Of a stretch of 51,597 nt of DNA, positions 8,522-16,284 are shown in pieces (the first letter of the stretch is position 1; each line of letters begins with the position of its first letter). The stretch covers positions 1,972,444 to 2,024,040 of the forward strand of contig NZ_LR131147.1 in NCBI RefSeq assembly GCF_900626285.1, read 5' to 3'. The notes beneath the pieces were generated by a model that was not told the origin of the DNA, made no database searches, and saw only the letters and a list, made by a program, of their open reading frames with translations. Both the position numbers and the translations under genes were made by a program. Source of the stretch: Intestinimonas massiliensis (ex Afouda et al. 2020) (GTDB lineage: Bacteria > Bacillota > Clostridia > Oscillospirales > Oscillospiraceae).

Positions 8522-9180
8522 TGAGAACAATCACCGTAAAAGGGACAGGCAATGTCTCCGCAAGACCGGATTACATCATCCTATCCCTGAACATTGAAGT
8601 CTTATCTGAAACATATGACCGCGCAATGTTGGAAGCTGCCGAGAGAATCGAAAGACTGCAAGGTGCCGCAGTCCGCGTTGGGTATCGCAAGGAAGACCTG
8701 AAGACCACGAGCTTTGATGTCCAGACAAGGTACGAGAATGTCAAGGATCGGCAAGGAAATTACAAGCGAGAGTTTGCCGGATATGCTTGCAGCTATCGCT
8801 TGAAACTTGCCTTTGACTTTGACAGCAAGCAGCTTGCAAAGGTCATTTCTGCGATTGCGGATTGTGGGGCGCAACCAGAACTCAGCATTGCGTTCACCGT
8901 GAAAAACCCGGCAAGAGTCAGCGAAGAGCTGCTGATCAATGCGACGGAGAACGCCAGGGCAAAGGCGGAGATTCTTTGCAAAGCATCAGGCAGTACGCTT
9001 GGGCAGTTGCTCAACATCGACTACAACTGGGGCGAACTCAATGTTTTTTCCAGAACAAGCTACGATGTTGAAGACTGCATTCAGCCTCTCATGGCGATGA
9101 GCAAGTGCGCCGCACCTGAGATTGAGCCGGTTGATATTGATGTGACAGACACAGTGGCTTTCACATGGGAAATCCAATGA
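8521..9180 (+). CDS. SIMPL-domain (DUF541) protein
   Basis: A 219-residue protein matching the SIMPL/DUF541 pattern: ITVKGTGNVSARPDYIILSL at the N-terminus, then ERIERLQGAAVRVGYRKEDL and TRYENV. Most known SIMPL proteins are exported. This one lacks a signal peptide, so it appears to be cytoplasmic, which is unusual. It starts within the stop codon of the vWA gene, so the two are probably made together. Function unknown. Confidence 0.75.
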   Translation: MRTITVKGTGNVSARPDYIILSLNIEVLSETYDRAMLEAAERIERLQGAAVRVGYRKEDLKTTSFDVQTRYENVKDRQGNYKREFAGYACSYRLKLAFDFDSKQLAKVISAIADCGAQPELSIAFTVKNPARVSEELLINATENARAKAEILCKASGSTLGQLLNIDYNWGELNVFSRTSYDVEDCIQPLMAMSKCAAPEIEPVDIDVTDTVAFTWEIQ

Positions 9181-9293
9181 TTTTTTGACTTTTTTGAAAT
9201 CCGGTACTCAACAAACGCCCTTTTTGTGTCCGTTGTAAAGTGAAGGGACATTTCACGGAGGAATCTTCGGGGAATACGATTTTGGGAGATTAG

Positions 9294-9384
9294 CAAGCAA
9301 ATCCGGTGAGTACCCACCGGAGAAAAATCAGTTAAGGAGACCCTGCCCTTAACATCAGATTTTTGCTTGTTGGGATAGTCCCAA
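9294..9384. other. Candidate second oriT: hairpin-rich segment upstream of mobC
   Basis: The gap before mobC holds several inverted repeats. TCCGGTG/CACCGGA lies at 9302-9321, GTTAAGG/CCTTAAC at 9331-9353 and TTGGGA/TCCCAA at 9370-9384. An outer imperfect pair joins CAAGCAAATC near 9294 to GATTTTTGCTTG near 9358-9369. Clustered inverted repeats just upstream of mobC and a relaxase gene are typical of transfer origins. I cannot name the nick site. Confidence 0.5.
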
Positions 9385-9416
9385 ACCCTTCTAATCTTTA
9401 CGACGGAGGGCGCAGC

Positions 9417-9746
9417 ATGGTACGAAGAACACGAGACATTCAGAAGAAGATTTGGCTGACACCACAGGAAGAACGGACGATTGCAAAGAAGATGGAAATG
9501 ATCGGCACGGAGAACTTCGGTGCGTATGCAAGGAAGATGCTGATCGACGGCTACATCATCGTTGTGGACTACACGGAGCAGAAAAAGCTCGCCGCCGAAA
9601 TCAACAAGATCGGTGTGAACATCAATACCGTCTGCCGCAGGATCAACTCGACGGGACGATTCTATCAGGACGATATTGACGAGCTGAAAGAAAAGATGGA
9701 CGCGGTATGGCAGTTACTAAAATCAAAGCAATCCGAGGAACTTTGA
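9417..9746 (+). CDS. mobC: MobC-like relaxosome accessory protein
   Basis: A 109-residue protein with the MobC pattern. A basic N-terminus and the segment IWLTPQEERTIAKKM form a ribbon-helix-helix-like DNA-binding part, followed by EINKIGVNINTVCRRINSTG, the usual MobC C-terminal signature. It would load the relaxase at oriT. The ATG at 9417 follows GGAGGG; a longer TTG-initiated frame from 9363 lacks support. It overlaps the relaxase gene by 40 bases in another frame, the standard arrangement for mobC and a relaxase. Confidence 0.85.
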   Translation: MVRRTRDIQKKIWLTPQEERTIAKKMEMIGTENFGAYARKMLIDGYIIVVDYTEQKKLAAEINKIGVNINTVCRRINSTGRFYQDDIDELKEKMDAVWQLLKSKQSEEL

Positions 9747-11071
9747 GCAAGGCAATCGCGTACATTCTGAATCCCGAAAAGACAGACGAGAAGCTGCTGG
9801 TCTCGTCCTACGGCTGTGCCAGCGAGACCGCAGCGCGGGAATTTGAATGGACGCGGAAAATAGCCGAGCAAAAAGGGATGAATCCGGTCAGGATCATAGC
9901 CCGTCATGTGATCCAGTCCTTTGAAATCGGAGAGGTCACACCGGAGCTTGCCCACGAGATCGGCAAGCAGTTTGCAGATGAAATCCTCGGAGGAAAATAT
10001 GAGTATGTGCTGACCACTCACATTGACAAAGACCATGTTCATAACCATCTGATTTTCAATGCGGTTGACTTTGTGGGCTACCACGCATACAAGAGCTACA
10101 AGCGGATTTACTATGATATGCGTGAGGTCAGCGACCGGCTCTGTAAGGAAAACGGTCTCTCTGTTATCCCTCCCTCTCAGAACAAGGGCATGGGCTACAA
10201 GGAGTACACCGAAGCCAAACGCGGCACGAGCTGGAAGCAAAAGCTCAAGCAAACCATCGACCGGCTTGTCATCACAGCCAAGGACTACGATGATTTTTTG
10301 CGGCTCATGCAGGAAGCTGGTTATGAAATCAAGACCGGCAAATATATCTCCTTTCGCGCTGAAGGTCAGGAGCGGTTTACTCGTTCTAAGACCATTGGAG
10401 AGAACTACACCGAGGAACGCATCAAGGAGCGGGTTGCCGGACGGACGCCGCGCAGAAACAGGAGGCAGACCGTGCCGAAGGGCATCTCTCTCATCGGAGA
10501 TATTCAGGAGCGGATCAGGCTCATCGACAGCAAGGGTTACGAGCATAAAGCAAAGCTCACTATCCTCAAGGAAGCGGCGCGGACACTCAATTATCTCACG
10601 GAAAACAACTTGCTCCAATACGCCGATCTTGAAAAAAAGGTCGAGAATGTTCATAGCTCCTATGACCGCACCGGCAAGGAACTGAAAGGCGTCGAAGCGC
10701 GACTGCGGGAAGTCCAACCGCTTATCAAAAACATCTCCAACTACCAGCGGCTCAAGCCTGTATATGATGCCTTCCAGAAGGCAAAAGACAAGCCGGGGTT
10801 CAAGGCAAAGCACGAAGCAGAGCTTGTGATCTTTGAGGCAGCGAGAAGCACATTACTTGCCATGCAGGGCAATGAAAAACTGCCGAGCTTGAAGACACTG
10901 CAAGCGGAACAGCAGCGACTTCTTGAAGAGCAACAGCGGCTCTATGATGAACGTGCGAAGCTCAAAAAGGAAGCTCGGATGATCGACACCATGAAGGCAA
11001 ATGTAGATATTTTCCTCAAGCCGAGTGTAGTCCAAGAGCCTGAGCAAATTCGAGATAATCAGAGAGAATAA
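9707..11071 (+). CDS. MOBP-type relaxase (Relaxase/VirD2 family)
   Basis: A 454-residue relaxase of the ICE type. MAVTKIKAIRGTLSKAIAYI is the N-terminal motif, where Tyr19 is a candidate nucleophile. The three-His metal site is visible in HIDKDHVHNHLIFNAV near residue 110. The C-terminal part (about 300-454) is a charged coiled coil. It lies directly downstream of mobC. It represents the transfer function of the larger conjugative element, distinct from the MOBQ relaxase at 127-1188. A strong terminator follows immediately. Confidence 0.9.
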   Translation: MAVTKIKAIRGTLSKAIAYILNPEKTDEKLLVSSYGCASETAAREFEWTRKIAEQKGMNPVRIIARHVIQSFEIGEVTPELAHEIGKQFADEILGGKYEYVLTTHIDKDHVHNHLIFNAVDFVGYHAYKSYKRIYYDMREVSDRLCKENGLSVIPPSQNKGMGYKEYTEAKRGTSWKQKLKQTIDRLVITAKDYDDFLRLMQEAGYEIKTGKYISFRAEGQERFTRSKTIGENYTEERIKERVAGRTPRRNRRQTVPKGISLIGDIQERIRLIDSKGYEHKAKLTILKEAARTLNYLTENNLLQYADLEKKVENVHSSYDRTGKELKGVEARLREVQPLIKNISNYQRLKPVYDAFQKAKDKPGFKAKHEAELVIFEAARSTLLAMQGNEKLPSLKTLQAEQQRLLEEQQRLYDERAKLKKEARMIDTMKANVDIFLKPSVVQEPEQIRDNQRE

Positions 11072-11074
11072 CAA

Positions 11075-11112
11075 AAAGACTGTGCTGGTTTTTGACCGGC
11101 ACAGTCTTTCCC
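11075..11112 (+). terminator. Terminator after the relaxase gene
   Basis: AAAGACTGTGC pairs with GCACAGTCTTT, with a short T-rich loop (stem arms 11075-11085 and 11099-11109, partly extended inward), followed by a short pyrimidine-rich tail. It lies four bases after the relaxase stop codon and isolates the BREX operon from upstream transcription. Confidence 0.8.
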
Positions 11113-11194
11113 TTTAGCTGTATATCATCCGAATCGAAAATGATGAACGTCTCGTGCAAATCGGTCGTATTCACCCAAAGTTTACGAAACTCTA

Positions 11195-11223
11195 TTGAAT
11201 AGCAGACCTTCTTGTGCTATAAT
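11195..11223 (+). promoter_or_regulatory. Predicted promoter of the BREX operon
   Basis: TTGAAT at 11195-11200 and TATAAT at 11218-11223 are separated by 17 bp, a good sigma-A match. It is 43 bases upstream of the small XRE gene, which is the first gene of the operon. No other strong promoter was seen before brxA. Confidence 0.7.
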
Positions 11224-11265
11224 ATAAGTTAGGTTTATTTTACATACTTTGCTGAGGTGAAAGTC

Positions 11266-11481
11266 ATGAAAGCAAGCTACAAAAAGTTGTGGAAACTGCT
11301 CGTCGATAAGGAAATGAGCAAAGGTGATCTTCATAAGGCGTCCGGTCTTTCTTCAAGCACAATGACCAAGCTCAGAAAAGGTGAAGATGTGTCAATGGAA
11401 GCTCTGAGAAAAATCTGCATTTGCCTTGGCTGCAATATTGGCGACATCGTGGAGTTTGTCCCTGACAACACACAGTCCTAA
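11266..11481 (+). CDS. Small XRE/Cro-type regulator, likely BREX control
   Basis: A 71-residue, single-domain HTH protein (YKKLWKLLVDKEMSKGDLHK, then GLSSSTMTKLRKGEDVSMEALRKICICLGCNIGDIVEF). This is the compact HTH_26-type fold common in Bacillota. ATG 11266 is 8 bases from GAGG; an alternative GTG at 11257 overlaps that site. It is the first gene of the BREX operon, 52 bases before brxA, so it probably regulates it. Characterised BREX regulators (BrxR) are larger WYL-domain proteins, so this is a different type. Its role is inferred from position. Confidence 0.75.
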   Translation: MKASYKKLWKLLVDKEMSKGDLHKASGLSSSTMTKLRKGEDVSMEALRKICICLGCNIGDIVEFVPDNTQS

Positions 11482-11533
11482 ATATGGGACAGGCACTATG
11501 CCATGATAGAGTAGGTAGATTGGAGCAAATGTG

Positions 11534-12139
11534 ATGGATCAGACACACCCTTATAACGGCAGCTTGACTGCTGAACAGTTCCTCTTCTATGAGATAAGAA
11601 TTGCCGCCAAGTATTATGTTCGCGGCTTGAAAATTGAAGAGGCAATCGAGCGAATTAAGAAGGATAACCTCTTTCAATACCCAACAGAGAGGCAGGTTTC
11701 CCGTCTGGCGAGAGCCTGTTATAAACGACTGGACGCACTCGGCAATGAACAGCTTGTTCACGAACTTGCCTCTGCACCAAATGAGATTGCAAAACAGATC
11801 AATCTATACGCGGTGATGAGGTACAATCGCCTGGTCTGGGAGTTTATGATTCAGGTGATAGGTGAAAAATACCGCAATCAGGACATGATCTTTTCAAGGA
11901 AAGACATGAATGCGTTCTTTTCCAGACTGCAAGCACAGGATGATTCTGTTGCCGCTTGGAGTGATGCGACAATCACCAAAATCAAAAGTGTTCTCGTTCG
12001 GATGCTAATAGAGACAGGGTATCTGGATGGGCTGAAAGACACCACGCTGAATCCCGTTTTTCTCTGTGAAGAGCTTGAACGAGGTATCGAAGCAAACAAC
12101 GATTATGATGCACTTCCGGCATTTAATTACTTTAGATAG
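11534..12139 (+). CDS. brxA: BREX system protein BrxA (DUF1819)
   Basis: A 201-residue DUF1819 protein, the expected BrxA length. The family's N-terminal pattern is visible (YNGSLTAEQFLFYEIRIAAK) and LAxACYKRLDAL-like segments follow. BrxA is a small DNA-binding-fold protein of the BREX phage-exclusion complex and is normally the first gene of type 1 loci. ATG 11534 is chosen over GTG 11531 for spacing from GGAG. The order brxA-brxB-brxC-pglX here is canonical. Confidence 0.9.
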   Translation: MDQTHPYNGSLTAEQFLFYEIRIAAKYYVRGLKIEEAIERIKKDNLFQYPTERQVSRLARACYKRLDALGNEQLVHELASAPNEIAKQINLYAVMRYNRLVWEFMIQVIGEKYRNQDMIFSRKDMNAFFSRLQAQDDSVAAWSDATITKIKSVLVRMLIETGYLDGLKDTTLNPVFLCEELERGIEANNDYDALPAFNYFR

Positions 12140-12155
12140 ACGGGCGGACACGACC

Positions 12156-12710
12156 ATGATAAAACAGGAATTAGACAGGATCAGAGAACGTATCTCGAAT
12201 AAGGATTTCCTTGAAAACAAAGGACTGAGCAACGAAGTCGGTATCCATGTTTTCTGCTACAAAGCGGAGGACGAGTTGATTGTTCAGGATTATATTCGCA
12301 GATTAAAAAGTGAGGTGAACTCACCATATCGGATTATTGAGTGCGACCTTTATGAAGTTTTTCTCTCCCTTTTGGAGGACAAGCGCATTCTGAAATCAGT
12401 TGCAGGGTTAGAAGAAAAACGAGGCAAAAAGTATCTTCTGGATCAGTTGCAGAAGATCGCCACACCGGAAGCTCTCCTTGCCAAGATGGACTATTCACCC
12501 CATATCAAAGGGCAGGATGTTCTCTTCATGACAGGCATTGGAAAAATTCATCCATTTATGCGTTCTCATAAGATGCTTGATAGTATGCAGCATCTCTTTG
12601 AAGACATCCCTATTGTGATGTTCTATCCCGGAACCTTCAATGGACAGACGCTCAATCTGTTCGACGAGTTCAAAGAAGGCAACTATTATCGGGCATTCAA
12701 TCTGCTGTAA
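12156..12710 (+). CDS. brxB: BREX system protein BrxB (DUF1788)
   Basis: A 184-residue DUF1788 protein. Typical features are the N-terminal RIRERISNKDFLENKGLSNE segment, the central DYIRRLKSEVNSPYRIIECD, and the C-terminal IPIVMFYPGTFNGQTLNLFD signature. ATG 12156 starts 17 bases after brxA. The longer open frame from 12066 overlaps brxA and is not used. BrxB is required in type 1 BREX but its biochemical role is not settled. It ends 13 bases before brxC. Confidence 0.9.
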   Translation: MIKQELDRIRERISNKDFLENKGLSNEVGIHVFCYKAEDELIVQDYIRRLKSEVNSPYRIIECDLYEVFLSLLEDKRILKSVAGLEEKRGKKYLLDQLQKIATPEALLAKMDYSPHIKGQDVLFMTGIGKIHPFMRSHKMLDSMQHLFEDIPIVMFYPGTFNGQTLNLFDEFKEGNYYRAFNLL

Positions 12711-12723
12711 TGGAGGTAGCAAC

Positions 12724-15700
12724 GTGAAAATACAGAATATGTTCCAGAAGGACATCGAAAGAGACATCAACGGCGTTATCAAGGTTATGCAGGATGATGA
12801 CCGGAGTTTGGAACAGGAACTCAGCGAATACATAATTACCAAGGAGCTTCGCCGTCACTTCCGCACATTCTTTGACAACTACACAAAGGCTATCGACCAG
12901 CCGACTGATAAAATCGGCGTGTGGATTTCCGGCTTCTTTGGAAGTGGTAAATCTCATTTCCTGAAAATCCTCTCTTACCTGCTTTCCAATCAGGAAGTCT
13001 GCGGTAAAAGAGCGATTGACTACTTTGCAGACAAATTTGATGACCCGATGATGTATGCTCAGGCGGTTAAAAGTGTGTCCGTGCCTACGCAGTCTATCCT
13101 TTTCAACATTGACATCGAAGGTCCTCTCACGAAGGATAAGACCGCAGTGCTGCGCGTCTTTGCAAAGATGTTCTACAACCACTGCGGGTTTTACGGCGAT
13201 GATCTGAAAATTGCCAAGCTGGAACGCTTCATTGAAAAGCAAGGCAAGACGCAGCAGTTCCGCGAAGCCTTTGAGAAGGTCAACGGTGCGTCTTGGACTG
13301 AGACCCGCGATTCCTTTGCATTCTTTGAGGATGACATTGTTGCGGTTCTGCAATCTACGCTCGGCATGAGTGAACAGGCGGCGCGGAACTGGTTCAACGG
13401 CGAGGAAACGAACGAACTGAACATCGCGCAGCTCGTAGCTGACATTCAGGAATATGTAGACGGCAAAGGCAAGGATTTCCGACTGCTGTTTATGGTGGAT
13501 GAAGTCGGTCAGTACATTGGTGACGATGGTGACTTGATGATCAATCTGCAATCTCTTGTAGAAGAGATTGGCATTCGCTGCCACGGCAAGGTTTGGGTCA
13601 TGGTGACAAGTCAGGAGGCGATTGACTCCGTTGTCCACATCACCGGTAATGACTTTTCCAAAATTCAGGGACGCTTCAATACGCGCCTCAGCCTTTCCTC
13701 GTCCTCCGTTGATGAAGTTATCAAAAAGCGTGTTCTGGCGAAAACAGATGCGGCAGATCAGCTTCTTCGCATGGTCTATGACAAGGAACACGCCGTACTC
13801 AAAAACCTCTATACTTTCAACAATCCCGTTCTTGACATCAAGGGCTTTACGGATGGTGCGGAGTTTTCTGCAACTTTCCCCTTTGTACCGTACCAGTTCA
13901 TCGTGATCCAGAAGGTACTTGCCGAGATTCGCAAGCACGGCAATTCCGGTAAGCATCTGTCCGGCGGTGAGCGTTCCATGCTCTCCGGCTTCCAAGAAGC
14001 AGCACAGGATGTGAAGGATAAGGATGAAAACGCTCTGGTTCCGTTCCATCTGTTTTACAATACAGTTCACACATTCCTCGAAAGCCCCATCCGACGGGTT
14101 ATCGACCGCTGCCAGACTGCGGCAGACAATCACGATGGACTTGAGCAGCAGGATGTCAGTGTTCTGAAGCTCCTGTATCTTGTGCGCTATATTGAGGACA
14201 TCAAGGCAAATATCGACAATATTTCCATTCTCATGATCGATGACATCCGCACAGATAAGATTGCGCTGCGGGCGTCGGTTTCCGCCTCACTGGAAAGGCT
14301 TCTCTCGCAGAACTACATTTCTCGCAACGGCGATACCTATGCCTTCCTGACGGACGAGGAACAGGATATTGCCATTGACATCAAGAATACACCGGTTGAC
14401 AGTGCGCAGGTTATCACCAGCATTGCACAGACGGTTTACGGAGAAATATATCCCTCCAAGAAATTCAAGCATGACAAGTATGACTTCGCCTATGACCAAT
14501 ACATTGACGAGACCCTGAATGGCTCTGCTTGCGGAGGAATGCGGCTTCGCATTGTGACCGTTGCAAGCGACTACTACGGTGCGCCGAACGAACGGCTCAT
14601 TATGGATTCTCAGGTCAACAATGAAGCAATCGTTGTACTGTCCAATGAGACGCCGTATTTTGATGAACTGGAACAGGCAATGAAGATCCGCAAGTATGTT
14701 AAGCAGCGGAATGTATCTCAGCTTCCTGAAAGCATTCAGGACATCATCCGCAAGCGGCAGCAACAGGCACGTATTCTGGAAGAAAGAGCGCGTAGCTATA
14801 TTGAAAAAGCTATCGTCGGTGCAAAGGTCATTGTCCACGGCGAAGTCATGGACATCAAGACTGGCAACGCGAAAGACAAGCTGGACGCCGCGATGAACGG
14901 TCTGGTTGAGAGCGTCTATTCCAAGCTCAACATGGTCAACCGTTTCGTAGAGAGCGACGCAGACATTCTTTCCATCCTGAATGGAGCGGATGACGGGCAG
15001 ATTGCCTTCAACGGTCAGGGCGCAAACAACGAGGATGCGCTGAACGAGATCAGCCAGTGGCTTGAGCTTCAAAATCAGAAGATGCTCAGTACCTCGATGG
15101 GCGATGTGCAACGCCGGTATCAGGCGATTCCCTACGGCTGGCGTGAAATTGATATTGCTGCGCTGATTGCTCGTTTGATTTCTCAGCAGAAAATATCCAT
15201 CAAATACGGCGGCGCTTTGGTTGGCAAGGACGAACGCAGACTGGTTGATTATCTGCGGAAAAAATCCGAGATTGACAAAGCCGTCGTTACCCGCAGGATT
15301 GCCCCTTCCGAAGACCTTATGCGCAAGAGCATTGCCTTCCTCCGGGACTACCTTGGTGCGATGGATATTCCTTCCGACGAGGACGGACTGATTCGCTTTG
15401 TGCTGGACACCTTTACTCAAAAACAGGAGCATTATCAGGAGCTTCTTGATAAAGCCTATTCTGAGTTCCGTTACCCGGAAAAGGAAGTTGTCACAAAAGC
15501 CCGCGACCTTATGAATGATGTTCTGAGTCAGCGTAGGGACAATGTTGCGCTTCTCACACGCATGGTGCAGCGTCAGGAAGACCTTCTGGATTGCTCTGAG
15601 GACATGGAGGGTGTGGAGTTCTTCTTCAAGTCGCAGCGGAGTGTGTATGATGAGGCACGGCGTCAGATGGAGCGCGTGAACAAGGAACGTGACTACTTTG

Positions 15701-16269
15701 CTTCTGATGCGGATACATTGGAGGTCTTCCATACTATTGCGACCATCCTTGCACAGCCTAAGCCCTATGACCGCATTGGTGAGCTGCCGGAGCTGATTCA
15801 AAAGGTCAAAACGGCATACTCCGGTCTGCTGGATTTGAAGAAGGATGAGGTTGCCGAGAATATCCGTCAGTGTATGCAGGACGTTCATCAGCTTGCAACC
15901 GAGGCACGGGATGCTGGAGTTCCGCTGCGTCAGGCAGACGATTACTTTGTCGGCAAGCGTGAGGCGGCGAAGAACGCATCTTCTCTCACCGAGCTGGACG
16001 CTATGATCACCCAGCTTCTCACCTACAAGGACAATATCTGCCGTCGCATGGAGGTTATGTCTGCATCTCATCAGGAACGCACTACCCCGGTCGGTACAGG
16101 TACGGCACAGCCCGCTCCGAAGATGCCGAAGATTACGACACTTCGCCGGTATGACCTCTGCTCTGTCAAGCGTCTGCAATCCAAGGAGGATATTGACCGG
16201 TACGTCGATGGAATCCGCGAGAAGCTGCTGAAAACGTTGGAAAGCTGCGACGGCGTTCAGATCAACTAA
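12724..16269 (+). CDS. brxC: BREX ATPase BrxC (P-loop, DUF6079 family)
   Basis: A 1181-residue ATPase, the usual size of BrxC. The start is GTG 12724 behind a GGAGG site, giving (M)KIQNMFQKDIERDINGVIK. The Walker A motif GFFGSGKS is at about residues 70-77. A Walker B-like LLFMVDEVGQYIG follows near residue 255. The C-terminal half is helical and charged. BrxC is thought to be an AAA-like core component that works with PglX and PglZ in discriminating host from phage DNA. It is 15 bases upstream of pglX with AAAGGAG between them. Confidence 0.95.
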   Translation: MKIQNMFQKDIERDINGVIKVMQDDDRSLEQELSEYIITKELRRHFRTFFDNYTKAIDQPTDKIGVWISGFFGSGKSHFLKILSYLLSNQEVCGKRAIDYFADKFDDPMMYAQAVKSVSVPTQSILFNIDIEGPLTKDKTAVLRVFAKMFYNHCGFYGDDLKIAKLERFIEKQGKTQQFREAFEKVNGASWTETRDSFAFFEDDIVAVLQSTLGMSEQAARNWFNGEETNELNIAQLVADIQEYVDGKGKDFRLLFMVDEVGQYIGDDGDLMINLQSLVEEIGIRCHGKVWVMVTSQEAIDSVVHITGNDFSKIQGRFNTRLSLSSSSVDEVIKKRVLAKTDAADQLLRMVYDKEHAVLKNLYTFNNPVLDIKGFTDGAEFSATFPFVPYQFIVIQKVLAEIRKHGNSGKHLSGGERSMLSGFQEAAQDVKDKDENALVPFHLFYNTVHTFLESPIRRVIDRCQTAADNHDGLEQQDVSVLKLLYLVRYIEDIKANIDNISILMIDDIRTDKIALRASVSASLERLLSQNYISRNGDTYAFLTDEEQDIAIDIKNTPVDSAQVITSIAQTVYGEIYPSKKFKHDKYDFAYDQYIDETLNGSACGGMRLRIVTVASDYYGAPNERLIMDSQVNNEAIVVLSNETPYFDELEQAMKIRKYVKQRNVSQLPESIQDIIRKRQQQARILEERARSYIEKAIVGAKVIVHGEVMDIKTGNAKDKLDAAMNGLVESVYSKLNMVNRFVESDADILSILNGADDGQIAFNGQGANNEDALNEISQWLELQNQKMLSTSMGDVQRRYQAIPYGWREIDIAALIARLISQQKISIKYGGALVGKDERRLVDYLRKKSEIDKAVVTRRIAPSEDLMRKSIAFLRDYLGAMDIPSDEDGLIRFVLDTFTQKQEHYQELLDKAYSEFRYPEKEVVTKARDLMNDVLSQRRDNVALLTRMVQRQEDLLDCSEDMEGVEFFFKSQRSVYDEARRQMERVNKERDYFASDADTLEVFHTIATILAQPKPYDRIGELPELIQKVKTAYSGLLDLKKDEVAENIRQCMQDVHQLATEARDAGVPLRQADDYFVGKREAAKNASSLTELDAMITQLLTYKDNICRRMEVMSASHQERTTPVGTGTAQPAPKMPKITTLRRYDLCSVKRLQSKEDIDRYVDGIREKLLKTLESCDGVQIN

Positions 16270-16284
16270 AGGAGAATTACGAGC

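Noticed and set aside
12697..14133. Minus-strand open frame opposite the 5' part of brxC
   Set aside because: Antisense shadow of brxC with no start signals.
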